Shown here one piece after another: positions 40,919 to 52,217 of a stretch of 64,000 nucleotides of DNA. Under the pieces are notes generated by a model, which saw nothing but the letters and a program-made list of their open reading frames with translations, did not search any database and was not told the origin of the DNA. Position numbers and translations under genes: made by a program. Source of the stretch: Trichuris trichiura (Eukaryota > Nematoda > Enoplea > Trichinellida > Trichuridae). The stretch spans positions 124,001 to 188,000 of the forward strand of contig JBAJFE010000038.1 of the NCBI GenBank assembly GCA_037903355.1, read 5' to 3'. Position 1 is the stretch's first letter, and every line of letters starts with the position of its first letter.

Positions 40919-43900
40919 AAATGTAGCCGAAACTGATCTGGAGTCGCTGGTAAATCCATCTAAAGAAGTTATTATATTCCTTTTACCTGAAGTAACGTGT
41001 AACCATTCAGGTTTCGTGTAATTTCAATGTATTCCTTTTCCAGTTCTCGCTTGCTTCATTAACCCGTTTTTCCAACGCCTATATCAAATCGAGCGATGGC
41101 GGTAGCTTGAAGAATTTCAAGGTGCGCTGATGATCTTGAAATCACTGTATTTTAAAATAACTGTTGATTGAATATTTTGCAGAAGCTAGTGGAAAGTGGC
41201 GGTAACAAAATTTTACTGAACGAACCTCTGAGCTCAAAGATTCTTGATCATCCTTCTCTGAACAGAATACCTTCTAACGAAGTCTTTGAAATTTCCAAAT
41301 GGAAAAGATTAAGCCGCGTGGCACTGAAGCTTACTTCTTGGAATGATCTCGGTAGTGAGTTTCAATCATCCGTTGCCTACGTGTCTGTTTTGTAGATGCC
41401 CTATCTGCGCAATTGTCCGCTGGCAATGTTATGAAGGGTAGAATAGGTTTGCTTTCTGCCGTTCCTACTACTCGCAGGGTAAACCTTTTTATGTCTTGAC
41501 GTTTCTGCAATGCTTGTTCATGCATTATGCAGCACTTGTATTCTAAAACAGTTTAATGTCTTGTCAAATGCTGTCAAGTTAAGTTACCTGAAGGCTTAAA
41601 TTGAGATTGCACATGATTTTTGAGAGGAACAGTTGTATACGATGAAGCAACGCATCTGCACGTTTTTGTGTTCTTTCTTCCGCACTCAATTCAAAACCCT
41701 TTATTCCAAATAATACAAAATTTCTATTGCGAGGAAACTGTCAAAAAATAACTAAAGTTTCCGGCATAATTTAGGCTATGTTTTCCTTGGCTGATTGAGG
41801 GTGTTTCAAGCGGTTTTACCATGTCTTTATATCTGCCGTAGACGAGTCGCCAACTTGCAATATTTTCTGTAAATCATTCGGTTGAAGGGACTAAATGTAG
41901 TAAATAATTAAAGATTTTTAAAAATGAAATTCAGAGTATTGATTTCAGATTATGCTACGATGAATTAATCAGATGACTTCGAGGTCCTAAGCTGTGGATC
42001 AGTTAGAAAATTTACTCCATTTGTCAGAGCTGTTAACAATAGATGTAAGGTGAATTTCAGTCTGTGTTTAATTTCATGTAATCGAGCAATTGCTGAGCAA
42101 GGCGTCATTTACTGAGGATGCGTATTTTCATAGTGTTTACTAGTCACAGCTTTGGATTGTTTTTGTTGATGCCTTATCAACGAATGGATGTGCACATTGT
42201 TAGAGAAAGTACAGTTGAAGTTTTCGTACGTTTCAAAACTGCTATTGTTCCGTGATCAGTGCTTCCTACCGTTTCTGACGATGGAACACGATCAATACCT
42301 AAACGTACAAAAATTCAAACTCTAACAATATGCTCACCCACTCATTGCTGGGGCATTTGTGTACTTTAACTACTGACATCAATGATAATAATTCATAGCC
42401 GTGACTGGTGAACATAATGAAACTGAGCAATTCTCGAAATGATGTGTAGTTTTACCGTTAAAGCAGATGTCCCCAGCGTTATGGTCCCAGGTATTGGTTG
42501 TTATGAGGTTTCATCCCGGGAACCATTTCAAAAAAACTTTTTCACAATTGTCACGTAGGCTGAGTAGAGCAACGAGCTTGATTAATGATGGCGATTCTAG
42601 CATTTGTTTCACGACTGTCGCACATTTTCTTCACAGTGACGTTTCGTTTCTTTCTTGTTCTATTTTTCTTTTTTATGTCCTTCTGTTTTCTAAGCTCTTT
42701 TGTCTTCTGATGCGATCTCTTATCTGCTTGATTTCTTTCGAACGCACGGCTCTGCGTTGAAATTGTTTTATCAAATGTGTTTCTTTACTTGCTTGATGTT
42801 GAATATTATTCACATGCAAAATGCTTTTCTGTGTGCTCATTGCAATGTAGAATTACAACTTATCGTTCATCAAATGTTTTGTAACGATTGTGACAAAGAG
42901 TATCATTTTTAACCCGCTTCTAGAAGAATGCAATTCGTAAATATGAATCAGAAACGTATTCACGTTGTACAATCCACAGCGCCTTGTTTGTTTAAAAAAG
43001 GTTGACATAGAGCGTCTCATTTCTTCTCAGGACGCGTCAGTTAATGCGCGATGTAGAACTAAGTTTCAGCGAAGCTCCATCTCCGTGGAAAGCGCGTCTT
43101 GCTTCTCTGTGAGTCTTTAAAACGCCAAAGTTGAACAATGTTCCTGCGGCGTCATATCTATTGCGTGTATAAGTAAACACCACAGTGATCACAAAAGTCA
43201 GCAGGAACAAATGGTGCGCTTTCGACTGTTATGCTTTCATGTGCAAGTCACGCTCTTAGGCTTCTTAACTTCAAATCTACATACTCAAGCTTGACTTCAT
43301 CCTCTCTGGTTACTTGTCAATTGTCGCCATTGCTGAAAGTTAAATCCATATGCTCAACAAGCAGTTGTGTTTCAAATTGTATTGGGGTTGTTGCAATGCT
43401 GTCTGAAACGCCGTAGCAGGCATTCAGTCAGTAAATGTTCCGTTTAACGGTTTCGAGAAATTGTGCTTTGTCACGCTTAATGGGTTGGTTCTAGTATTCA
43501 TTAGATTCTAAGTCTACTTCATTTGAAATTCTAACGCTCTTTTTGTTGCTGCGGCCAGTTGCTGAATGTTTTGCTGTTATCTATAAGAAGCACAATTTTT
43601 TGGTGTTGCTTTAGGTTTAATTTTTTCTACCGAGTCAGTTCCTTTCTTTCCGTTGTTCAGGTCTTATTAACGTGACTTCTGCGACAAATAGACTCCAGAA
43701 AAGGAAATATGACAGTCAGTAAAAGTTTAGCTTTCAAAAGAAAACAATAAATGAAGACTTATGGTCCATTGCGAAATAGTGTCTTTTATGATGCTTTAGC
43801 TTTTTATGTTTGTATACAAAGTGGGACCCGTGGGAAATTGTAATTTTCTATTGGAATTTGCGGAGCTTTTGGAAAGTTGCCATTGTCATCGTCAGCGCAG

Positions 43901-46900
43901 ATTAAGAAGCAAGAAAAAACGAGATGAAGTTTAGAGAGGATTAAAATTGATGATGGTTTAAAAAGAGAAACCAATTTAAGTAAAACAGAACAAAGTAAAT
44001 AAAAAAATACTTCCAATCCGCATTGACGACGGGAACAACAGCTTGCTGAAAGTAATGCAAATCGCAATAAGCATTACAGTTCCGTATGGTTATACCATAA
44101 CGAGATTTTACAAACCCGTACAAGTGACCCTCATTTTCAGTGCTTTAGTTCTTACCTATTATTTGCAGGTTCAAGCTGTTTGCTTGGAACGCAGATATTA
44201 ATACAAATGAATACGAAACTGTCGCGAATGAAGCTTCCATCGTCAGTACAAATACAATGGCGAAAAAACAACAGAAATCTTGGCCGTTGAGGATTAGGTC
44301 ACGCACCTAATGGGAGGGGATCAAATAATTGAAATTAAGTCAAAACGAGTCTTCCTTGTTTGTGTAATACGACTAGGTCGCATTTTTCGCGCTGCATCCT
44401 TCGTTGCTAATATCCGGTGCTGTCTTATGTTTCACTTCGTTTCATTTTCCAGCCTTAAAAAACAAAACCTCATCCACTTAGTGAAGGGAATCCTTAACAT
44501 TCTATCCTAACAGGCTGTTCGTATCTCTAAAACGTTGAAAACAGCATCTCGGCCGATCTTGCAGTTTACGTCTTACCTACAAGGCTCCCTTCAACTTTTT
44601 CGTGAAAAAATGGGGTTCTTTGTACAAGATATGCTGCTGTAAGGTGCCAAGGCGTTTTGAAACATGACACCAACTGCGGAAAGTTTTATTGCTTTCTCCA
44701 TTGTATCGTTTGGGTAAAAAAGTGGTCTACTGTTGTGCATGCTGTCCGAATACCTTATCTTTCGCGTTGTTATTACTAATTCAAACATTTCATGCGTTCT
44801 CGAAACCTATGACGTAATTTTTTGCCCATTTAACCTCGTAGATTATTTTTGTTGGCAATTGTAATTTTTTTTACTTCTGCAAATTGAGCATAGTTCGTGT
44901 GACTTTTTGAACTGGCAGCTGAAGTTTAGAAGTTTCAACCGAGCTGTGGGTCCTCTCATGTACAATTACGAATTAGGAGTGACCAGTTTGATACGTGACC
45001 AAGCATGCCGTGCAGAACAACTTCCAGCTAAGGGTGAAGTTTCAGCAAACCGTTAGAAACGCTGCAACTTCAATATCACTTCAGATTCATAACAATAACA
45101 CGGTTGAAGAAATGTTGATTGAATGAAAGCGTGCTGCTGTGACTTCTTGCTTGTAAGAGTAAGATGCACAATATTTAACTGGAAAGTCGCAAAACAAGCT
45201 GCTTTTAGCCTATTATTTCGTAAATTGTCTGGAGTGACCCGCAGGTGACTTGAGACGGTATTCTTTGAACATTTCATCCTGACCGTAGGAATTGAACCAG
45301 CGCTGTGTAGGTACCGTAGATGGTGGGATACAGGTGTTGCGAAGAGGCATAATGCGCTACTTTTAAAAAATGGCATTGTTGTCATTAATGATGTAGCGGT
45401 TGGCTTAATGTTTGCTATTTTTGGCTCTACGTTGCAAGTTGCGCTTCAGATAACTTCCAGTTTCCATTTGATATCAATGTGTGATCACTTGTTGTAGGTC
45501 TCATTTCATTTTACAAATCTTGTCTTGCCGGGATTTTAATCTCTCTTATGTGATTAGTGCAAGCATGTAGCTGTTATGCTATTCTTTGTTTGCGTGCCTC
45601 ATAAAGTCGCATCCCGTAGTGTATAAGAAATGTTTAAGCTAAACGCAACCCCGAAACACAGCATTTCCTCTCAGCTTCGAGATGTTCCGGTGTAGGTCGC
45701 CTTAAGCTGAGTCTTTCTTTTAGTACTGCATTTGATCAAGCATAATTTTTTTGAACTTCATAATTATGCATACAAGTCATTATATTTAGAAGCGCGATAT
45801 CCGCTCTAACGTGGATAACGATTACACATTCGTAAACATTAGCAGCGGTGAATGCCTTTTGTACGCATCAAGCGTTTCATTTGTTGTCCAGCAAACAGTG
45901 GAAGGCCAACTTGTTCCTTTCGAATATTCTCTACCTCCCACAAATTTAAGGGCTTCTGGAAATTGTTCAAACTATATGGGAAGGTAAGTATCCTGGTCTT
46001 CATTTTTGAAAATACATTTTTGCCGTTTAGCATTCTTTTGTTTTGGAGCCCGTTCACAGTACGTGGTCAACGTATGAATAATTTCCGTCTCGGGTGAGTG
46101 TAGTATTTGCTTTGTATTAATGCACTGTGTTTAGGGGTGTTGGACTGGCGTGTCACACTTCTTGTGTCAACTGTTTCCCAGTTAAAGAGATTTCTTACTT
46201 GGCAACTTTGATTTGTAAAGTTTTATTCTTTCCCTATACTTTCCGGACAGCCTGATCGGCAGCGATGTAACACGGTTTGGCACCGGAAATAAGCGTTTTA
46301 CATGAGCGTCCGTTTCGGTGTACGACAAAGAAGGGAACGACCTGAGCTACGAAGTGATTAGGCTGTTTCTCTTTGCTGCAATGGCTCATTAATTCCCTGA
46401 CACATCCCTGTCAATGGGTGTTGCTTTGCCTGAAGCAATTTCTCATTGACGTCTTTCCGCTTTCTTTAATTGCTCGCTTTTTATTTCGTCTCCCTTTGAA
46501 GACAGTCGAAACCAGCTGTTGGTGCCGGCTGCAATGGTTCCCTGCCGCGCCTTTGGAAAAGTAGTCGTCGCGCAAAGCAAGGCCCTCTCCTGCCGGTAGT
46601 GAACCCCTTCTGTTGCGCATTGTTCGCGTGAATGGTTAGCCATCAAGGCCGGCGCAATACTTCCATGTCCAATCGGACAATCCAGTAGTGTTCAAGCTTT
46701 TGCCTCCCAATGAAACCTCTTTTTTCAAGTCCATACGCGGCGGCACTGTTTAGTAATTTTTAAAATTAAGTATGGGAGGCTAAACTGGTTTACACGTCCG
46801 TGGTTACTCTTTTTAATTTGGTTGCTTTGACATATATCCTTTCTTTCGAACGTATTGCGGACATTTCTTGTGGCTTTAGTTTGGCTTTCGACCGTGCGAA

Positions 46901-48201
46901 TTCCGAATGGTACTTGGCCAACGTTAGCTTGTCAGCTGACGGCAATATGATTGAAGGGCAAAAGTTGGAATATTTCTTCAATGGAAGCGAAGTGCATCGT
47001 TTTCAAGTACACAGTGTTCCGACCTACTCTTTTGCCTGTGGAAAACCCAAAACTTGGATGATCCCGTCAGGTTTGCCGTCTGCTAAGAACCATTACGGTG
47101 TCGTCTTCCGGAATTTGCAGGTAATGGCTTTTCGAAAAAGTGTAGCCCTTGTGTCAAGCAGTTTATTTCTTTGAACTGCAATCACTGTCTCTTTACAAAT
47201 AGGCAAACAAGTGCCCAATTCACAAATGGATGGGCAGTCATCAATAGAAACGAGAGCACTAGTCGTAACATGCTTCAATGGTCCTACCTTTCTGAATGAA
47301 GTGAACGTATTGCCTCGTCGTCAGCGTTTTATAATTATCTGGGCCATTGGTTTTGCTCTCCATCACCAGTTTTCAAGAAATTAAGTGAAAGCCGGATGCA
47401 TCGCCGGCCATTTTCCTGAGCGATCTTTTAATACACTTTTTATTTTTGCTAGAATGGCAGTCACATCTTGTACAGCTTAGTTGAACCACGTAACCGTACT
47501 CTATACGCGAGGGGTTTGTTGAGTCGCTTGTTTGGTGAAAGGTAGACTTTTATTCATGGACGGTAAGACTGTTGCGCTACAGCAATATGACCATTATTAA
47601 GAACAGATTAATGAGTTGACGAACCTTTCTTACTGTTCTTCCGTCGTTCATATATGCGTCTGCTTTGCTGAAACATTGTTGCTCAACACGGAGTGAAACT
47701 TCGTTGCGTAAACGGTAAATAGAGAATAAATCAATCGCGTTGCCCTTAGCTGAGCAAAGCAACACCTGTGAAATTAACAGGACGAACGTTGTTTCGCTAG
47801 CGTTCGTAACGGCGTTAGCTGTGTTGCCAAAAGACAATTCTGGATTAGGTAAAACTTGAGTGACTCACAAGAGTAAATGAGGATTTTTAGTCGTTGTATT
47901 CGCAGAAGGGAAAACCGTTCTAGTCGTTTAATAAGATGCTTGACTACAGAATGAATGTACCGATTTTTTGTTGATTTCCGGTTATCTTTAGATTCAGCCA
48001 TTTCGATCTGGTTATGGCTTCACTGATCAGGTGGACGATTGTAGTGAATTCTTTTCCGCCGCAGCATGGATGGCGATCTTTTCTGTGGCTTGCGTTTTCG
48101 TGATTACCGTATTCGGAGTGGCGATGATCTCCAGTTTGACGACCATGGACAGATTTGATGATCCAAAAGGCAAGCCGCTGGTAATAAACGTAAAAGAATG
48201 A
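40919..48201 (+). CDS. ATP6AP1: V-type proton ATPase accessory subunit S1 (Ac45)
   Basis: Ac45 is a type I membrane protein of the V-ATPase proton channel sector, aiding assembly and sorting of the pump in acidic organelles. Exons found: 40919-40991, 41044-41121, 41183-41351, 41396-41478, 43031-43108, 45790-45983, 46031-46093, 46880-47120, 47992-48201; all phases agree (396 codons). Matches: VIIFLLPEFSLASLTRFSN near the N-terminus (human VLLFLQDKLSIEDFTAY), luminal ECLLYASSVSFVV, LAFDRANSEWYLANVSLS and VVFRNLQIQPF. The C-terminal membrane segment is AAAWMAIFSVACVFVITVFG, and the diagnostic cytosolic tail is TMDRFDDPKG. The first exon with the start codon and signal peptide is not identified; it must end in phase 2 upstream of 40919. 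The exon at 43031-43108 is supported mainly by phase. Introns 4 and 5 are 1.6 and 2.7 kb. Confidence 0.88.
41479..43030 (+). other. 1.6 kb intron of ATP6AP1
   Basis: A plus-strand open stretch ends at 42912 with a Cys/His pattern (CAHCNVELQLIVHQMFCNDC). It has no partner exons that I can recognise; I treat it as intron or an unassigned fragment. Confidence 0.4.
43109..45789 (+). other. 2.7 kb intron of ATP6AP1
   Basis: No coding signal. The minus strand at about 45274-45290 has GGTTCAATTCC, one mismatch from a tRNA B box, with an A-box-like TAGCGCATTATGCC about 65 nt upstream; a tRNA-derived SINE remnant is possible. Confidence 0.4.
46094..46879 (+). other. Intron of ATP6AP1
   Basis: Nothing recognised. 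Confidence 0.6.
47121..47991 (+). other. Last intron of ATP6AP1
   Basis: Nothing recognised. Confidence 0.6.
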
Positions 48202-51200
48202 AGAATCTATTCTTTCATCTGGTCGTCATCCACTAATTCCTATTATTCGCTACAATGTGATGTAGAAGTCTCGTTCCAATGCGTTTTGTAATGTGCTCAC
48301 TCCTGGACTTCCCGGTTACGCCAAGATCCGATCATGGACAGAATTGTTGGCGTGTCACATATTTGATTTGGCATAACGTCTTTCTGCTGGACGTTTAACT
48401 TGTTTGTGTCTTGATTGTTATTCAAATGGCAATCTCATAAAAATAGTTTTTCAAGCAAAGATGACGGAGGCCAACCGCAAAGCAGCTAATTTTTTTTTGT
48501 CTACAACTTTTAATTTAAAATGTTCCAATTTCTAAGGTTTGGGAGTTGCCTAGCTATCGCACCATTAGCGCTGGGGACAAAAGTTCGCAAGCAGCAGTGG
48601 ACAATGATGAGACCTTTAGGTGGTAATGTTTTGGAACTTCTTGGTCAAATTTTCAACATTTTCCCTCCTTGTCTGCTGCTCCTTTGCCAGACGCGCGCTG
48701 GACGCAATCCTGTTTGCGGCGGTACTCAACGTGTTGGCAAACACGATCTCACGCTCTACCGCCTAGGCTAGTATTGTTTGTTCGAGAATTTGAAGTTTTG
48801 CGCAAATATTGAAACTATTGAATCGCCTTCCGAATGCCTAAAGGGCATTTCTGCTTCTTTGGTTCCTTTTGCGCTTGCGTATTTGCATTCCGTTTTGCGG
48901 ACGTTCCGTAATTCGTCGGAGCCAATAGGGATGCCATAAAAATGACAGCATAAAATCGACAACCTTTTCTACATGAGTATAAGCAGACAGCGATTGGCTA
49001 TGCAAAACAGTTTCCAACCGCAAAGGTTACAGGATATCAATGTTTGAAAAAAGCCGATGAATGCGGACTAAGTAGTTTTGTGAAGCGGCCGCCGCAAGAA
49101 ATCGGTCTTCGGAATGCCGAAGATGCATTCCACTTGTTCAGCTCTACCATCCGGATTTCTGACTGTTCGTCTGGTCGACATGTGCCAAGAGGATGACGTA
49201 GGTGAGATCGCATTGCGGACGTTAGCACTTTCATCCTTCGATTGCCAGTGGCTGATGTTCAGGTGGAACAGTTGATACGCTAAGTATCGAACTGGAGCGA
49301 TAAGGAAAAGAATCCAGAAAGAAACGCAGATGTGATGCCATTGAGATACAGTAACGCCAATCAAGAAGAGTACAACAAACTCTGCCCGTCTAAAGGCAAG
49401 TTGCTTTCTCTCGGAGCTGCAATAGGGCGATTATGTATGACCCGAAGTACGAGTGTTAAGCCCGTCCAAAATTGCTTTCCCATTCTGCCTCAGAACAAAA
49501 GCAACAGAAGTTTCTACCTGGCACGTTGGGAAAGCTCGTCGAAAAGGCGGTGGACAATTCGAAACAGCAGGCAATCGGTGGCGATCCAAACTATACGCAT
49601 TACCTATTTGTTCCGCAATTTTGCTTGCTAACATACAGTATGCAAGAAGTAATGATTTGCAAGCGAGCTGTATTGTCGCCAGAAAATTGTGCCGTCTCGG
49701 GGCTCACGCACTCGCGCAAAAGCAACCGTTACGAGGCGTAATTGGATTCCAGCGGAATGCCGGCAGCTCGGTTGCAAAATTAGTTTCTGCTAGTTAGAGA
49801 AAGTTTGACACACGCTCTTACCATTCGCCATTTGCCCCGAAGAGGCGCGGGTAGACGGAGCGCTTCGACTCCTCCACACGGGCTACCATTTGCCATTGTC
49901 AGCAGTCCGACGCCTTCGGGGTGGCTGTCAATAGAGGAATGCAAATGATTCCGTTAGGCGCCTTTTGGGCAAAGAGCAAATTAGGTAGAGCATTTAGCTG
50001 GAGTCCAATTTTCCTTGGCGAGTCCAAAGCGATAGTCATCTCTCCTTGGCTGAGCAGCGCGGTAGGCATGACCGCGGTGGCCAAGCGCCTGTTAGGTAGC
50101 CTGAAGTACCGGACGTTGTGCTGACTCGACTGGAGTTTAAAAATTGCCTGTTCAACCGAAACGCGATCGCTTTGACGGGCGTTCTAAATTTGGGGCTTAT
50201 CCTCGTGTCCTTTCCTGCCATTGACAGCAATCTGTCATATCGACATTCTACTACATCTTTTCGCTGTCGTATCGCGTTGCTGGTGCGCTTCGGCTAGAAG
50301 ATGGCTGCGATCTTACCGGTCGCCTTAGGGGTTAACAGACTTCCGGAGAGCTCCGGTTTTAACTACACGACGCGAACTGTTAGGGCGAGGCCTCGTTGGT
50401 CTTTCTTTTTGACATCGTCGGCTACTGACGACAAAATGCTACATTTGGGTGATGATAATACCTGTTGACACGTATACCAACTGCACACAGTGTTTAAACG
50501 TTGATGTACGTATGGTAAACGAGAAAGTATTAGTTCGGCAAGCAGTGCATCCGTTGCGCAATCTCTCTCGCCGGTGACGTTAGGGAACCCCCTTTCACGC
50601 GCCGCGCGATTCCTATCGCTCTTTGAGTTGTCGCTGGCAATGTTTCGTTTTTCCGTTGCCGAGCTGCTTTGATTTACTAACAAAAGAAGAGCAGATGATA
50701 ATGCTTGCAGTAGGAAAAATAAAGCGAACCAGTCGGAGGGTTCATCGATGCGAAGGAGGGAACGCTTTTGACCAGGGACCTACCACCTGATCAAAGGGCA
50801 CATCCGGTCGGAAGAAGGTGAAAAGAGCCGCCGGAACTGCATAGCTGCCAACCAGCTGCCAAGCTTGTCGCCATAGTAATTTCCTAAGCGGCAGCAAGGT
50901 GCTACAGAAATCGTGCAGCAGCAACAGCGGCAGCAGCATTCCAGCAACTTTTACGACGACCTGTCTACCCTTTTTTTCTCCCCTTCCCAGTCTCCGTTGG
51001 TCTCTGTTGCAGGGGTCAAAAACTAGTTGCGCTAATCAGGAGAGGGCAGTAGTAACGGTAATATAGTTAGGAAACGATTTCTTGGGATCAAATATTGTCG
51101 AGCAGCCGTGATCATTGCTTGTCGAACCGTTTCTTCCGCTGCGCATGGCCAACAATGGCGTTGTTGAGCTGAAAGTAAAAGGAGAGCCAAAAAATAGCAA

Positions 51201-51367
51201 CCAAATGACGGCAGCACCGCTCCAGACTGGAGGCAGGAAAAACGTCTTCCTATTCTTCTTCAGCTTAAAAGATCGACATTCGGAAATAAAGGGTAGCAGT
51301 GCACGGCAGAGACTGAGAGCGAGGGAGCGAGAAGCGTCCAGATCGAACGGCTCGGCAGACATAGGCA

Positions 51368-51420
51368 AAGAGAGTGAGAGAGTGAGAGAGAGGGAGAAAG
51401 AGAGAGGAGAGTGAGGGAGA
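51368..51420. repeat. GA-rich simple repeat
   Basis: GAGAGTGAGAGAGTGAGAGA and similar, followed by GA-rich sequence to 51460. Confidence 0.85.
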
Positions 51421-51907
51421 GCAGAAGATAGAGACGGAGAAGAAATTGAAGAGTAAGAAGACAAGTTGGCTGAAAATCTGTGCTGTTTGTTGTTCGGCTC
51501 AAGGGCTGCCGAGGCCAGGCGCGTTTCACTGCTTCTTTCGACCAAATTTCCGCTGGGTCCACTTCCGTCGCTTACCGCTGCTTCGTAGCAACTCGATCGA
51601 CACTCGACCCAGGTACCCTTCTATCCTTTGGACCAATCGGCTTCGCGTCCGATCGCCGCCGTCCCAGCAAAAGAGCGCCAATCATCAAGCAGCAACGAAC
51701 AACGGCGTCGACACTATCGTCCCGCTGGTCAGCGGGGCTCCGCTGCTGAGCATCTCTTCAATCAGCTGTTAACTGCCATTCCGAGGACCCTGCTGCTGGA
51801 GAGCCTCTGTCCGTGCGGTTCGTCGTCAGAAGGAGGCTGGTGCTGGAGGAGTGCCTTCGCCGGAACCGGACCGGATATTTATTTGGGGCCAGAAAGAAGA
51901 ACGACAA

Positions 51908-51961
51908 CGAAGACGACGACGACGACGAAAACGGCGGCCAAGGCGAAGAAGAAGAAGAAGG
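51908..51961. repeat. GAC/GAA triplet repeat
   Basis: A run of GACGACGACGACGA and GAAGAAGAAGAAG upstream of the ADAMTS start. Confidence 0.7.
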
Positions 51962-52217
51962 CTCAACTGGTGAAGATCCGCTGCTCATGCTGCTGCCCCA
52001 CCCGTCCGCCGCTTTTGGCGAAACGGATGAACTGCCCCGTATTGGTACTGCCCGTCCTCAACGACCACCGGACTTTGTTGCAACTCCACGTCCGTATATT
52101 TTTCTACAGTGGTCAATCAAACGCCCTTGAAAAGCGCCTGCCACATCCTTCTCATCTGCCACTGCCAACGTGTCGGCTGTGGCCCATCGCCGCAACAGGG
52201 CTTCTAGTCTCTGGGCC

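Larger units (their letters stand above)
48202..52217. other. Unassigned 4 kb between ATP6AP1 and the ADAMTS start codon
   Basis: From about 48750 to 50700 long open stretches occur on both strands. On the minus strand an exon-like piece (SHPEGVGLLTMANGSPCGG, about 49945) ends in a GTAAGA donor, and another reads VTVSQWHHICVSF (about 49340). I recognise no protein. From 50700 on this is presumably promoter and 5' UTR of the ADAMTS gene, rich in GA runs and GAA/GAC triplets. Confidence 0.4.

Noticed and set aside
42467..42760. Plus-strand frames in the ATP6AP1 intron as extra exons
   Set aside because: The exon at 41396-41478 joins in phase to 43031-43108 without them, and they do not resemble Ac45.
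52170..52217. Earlier start of the ADAMTS protein at 52170
   Set aside because: That codon is GTG; the first in-frame ATG is at 52218 and is followed directly by a signal-like segment.
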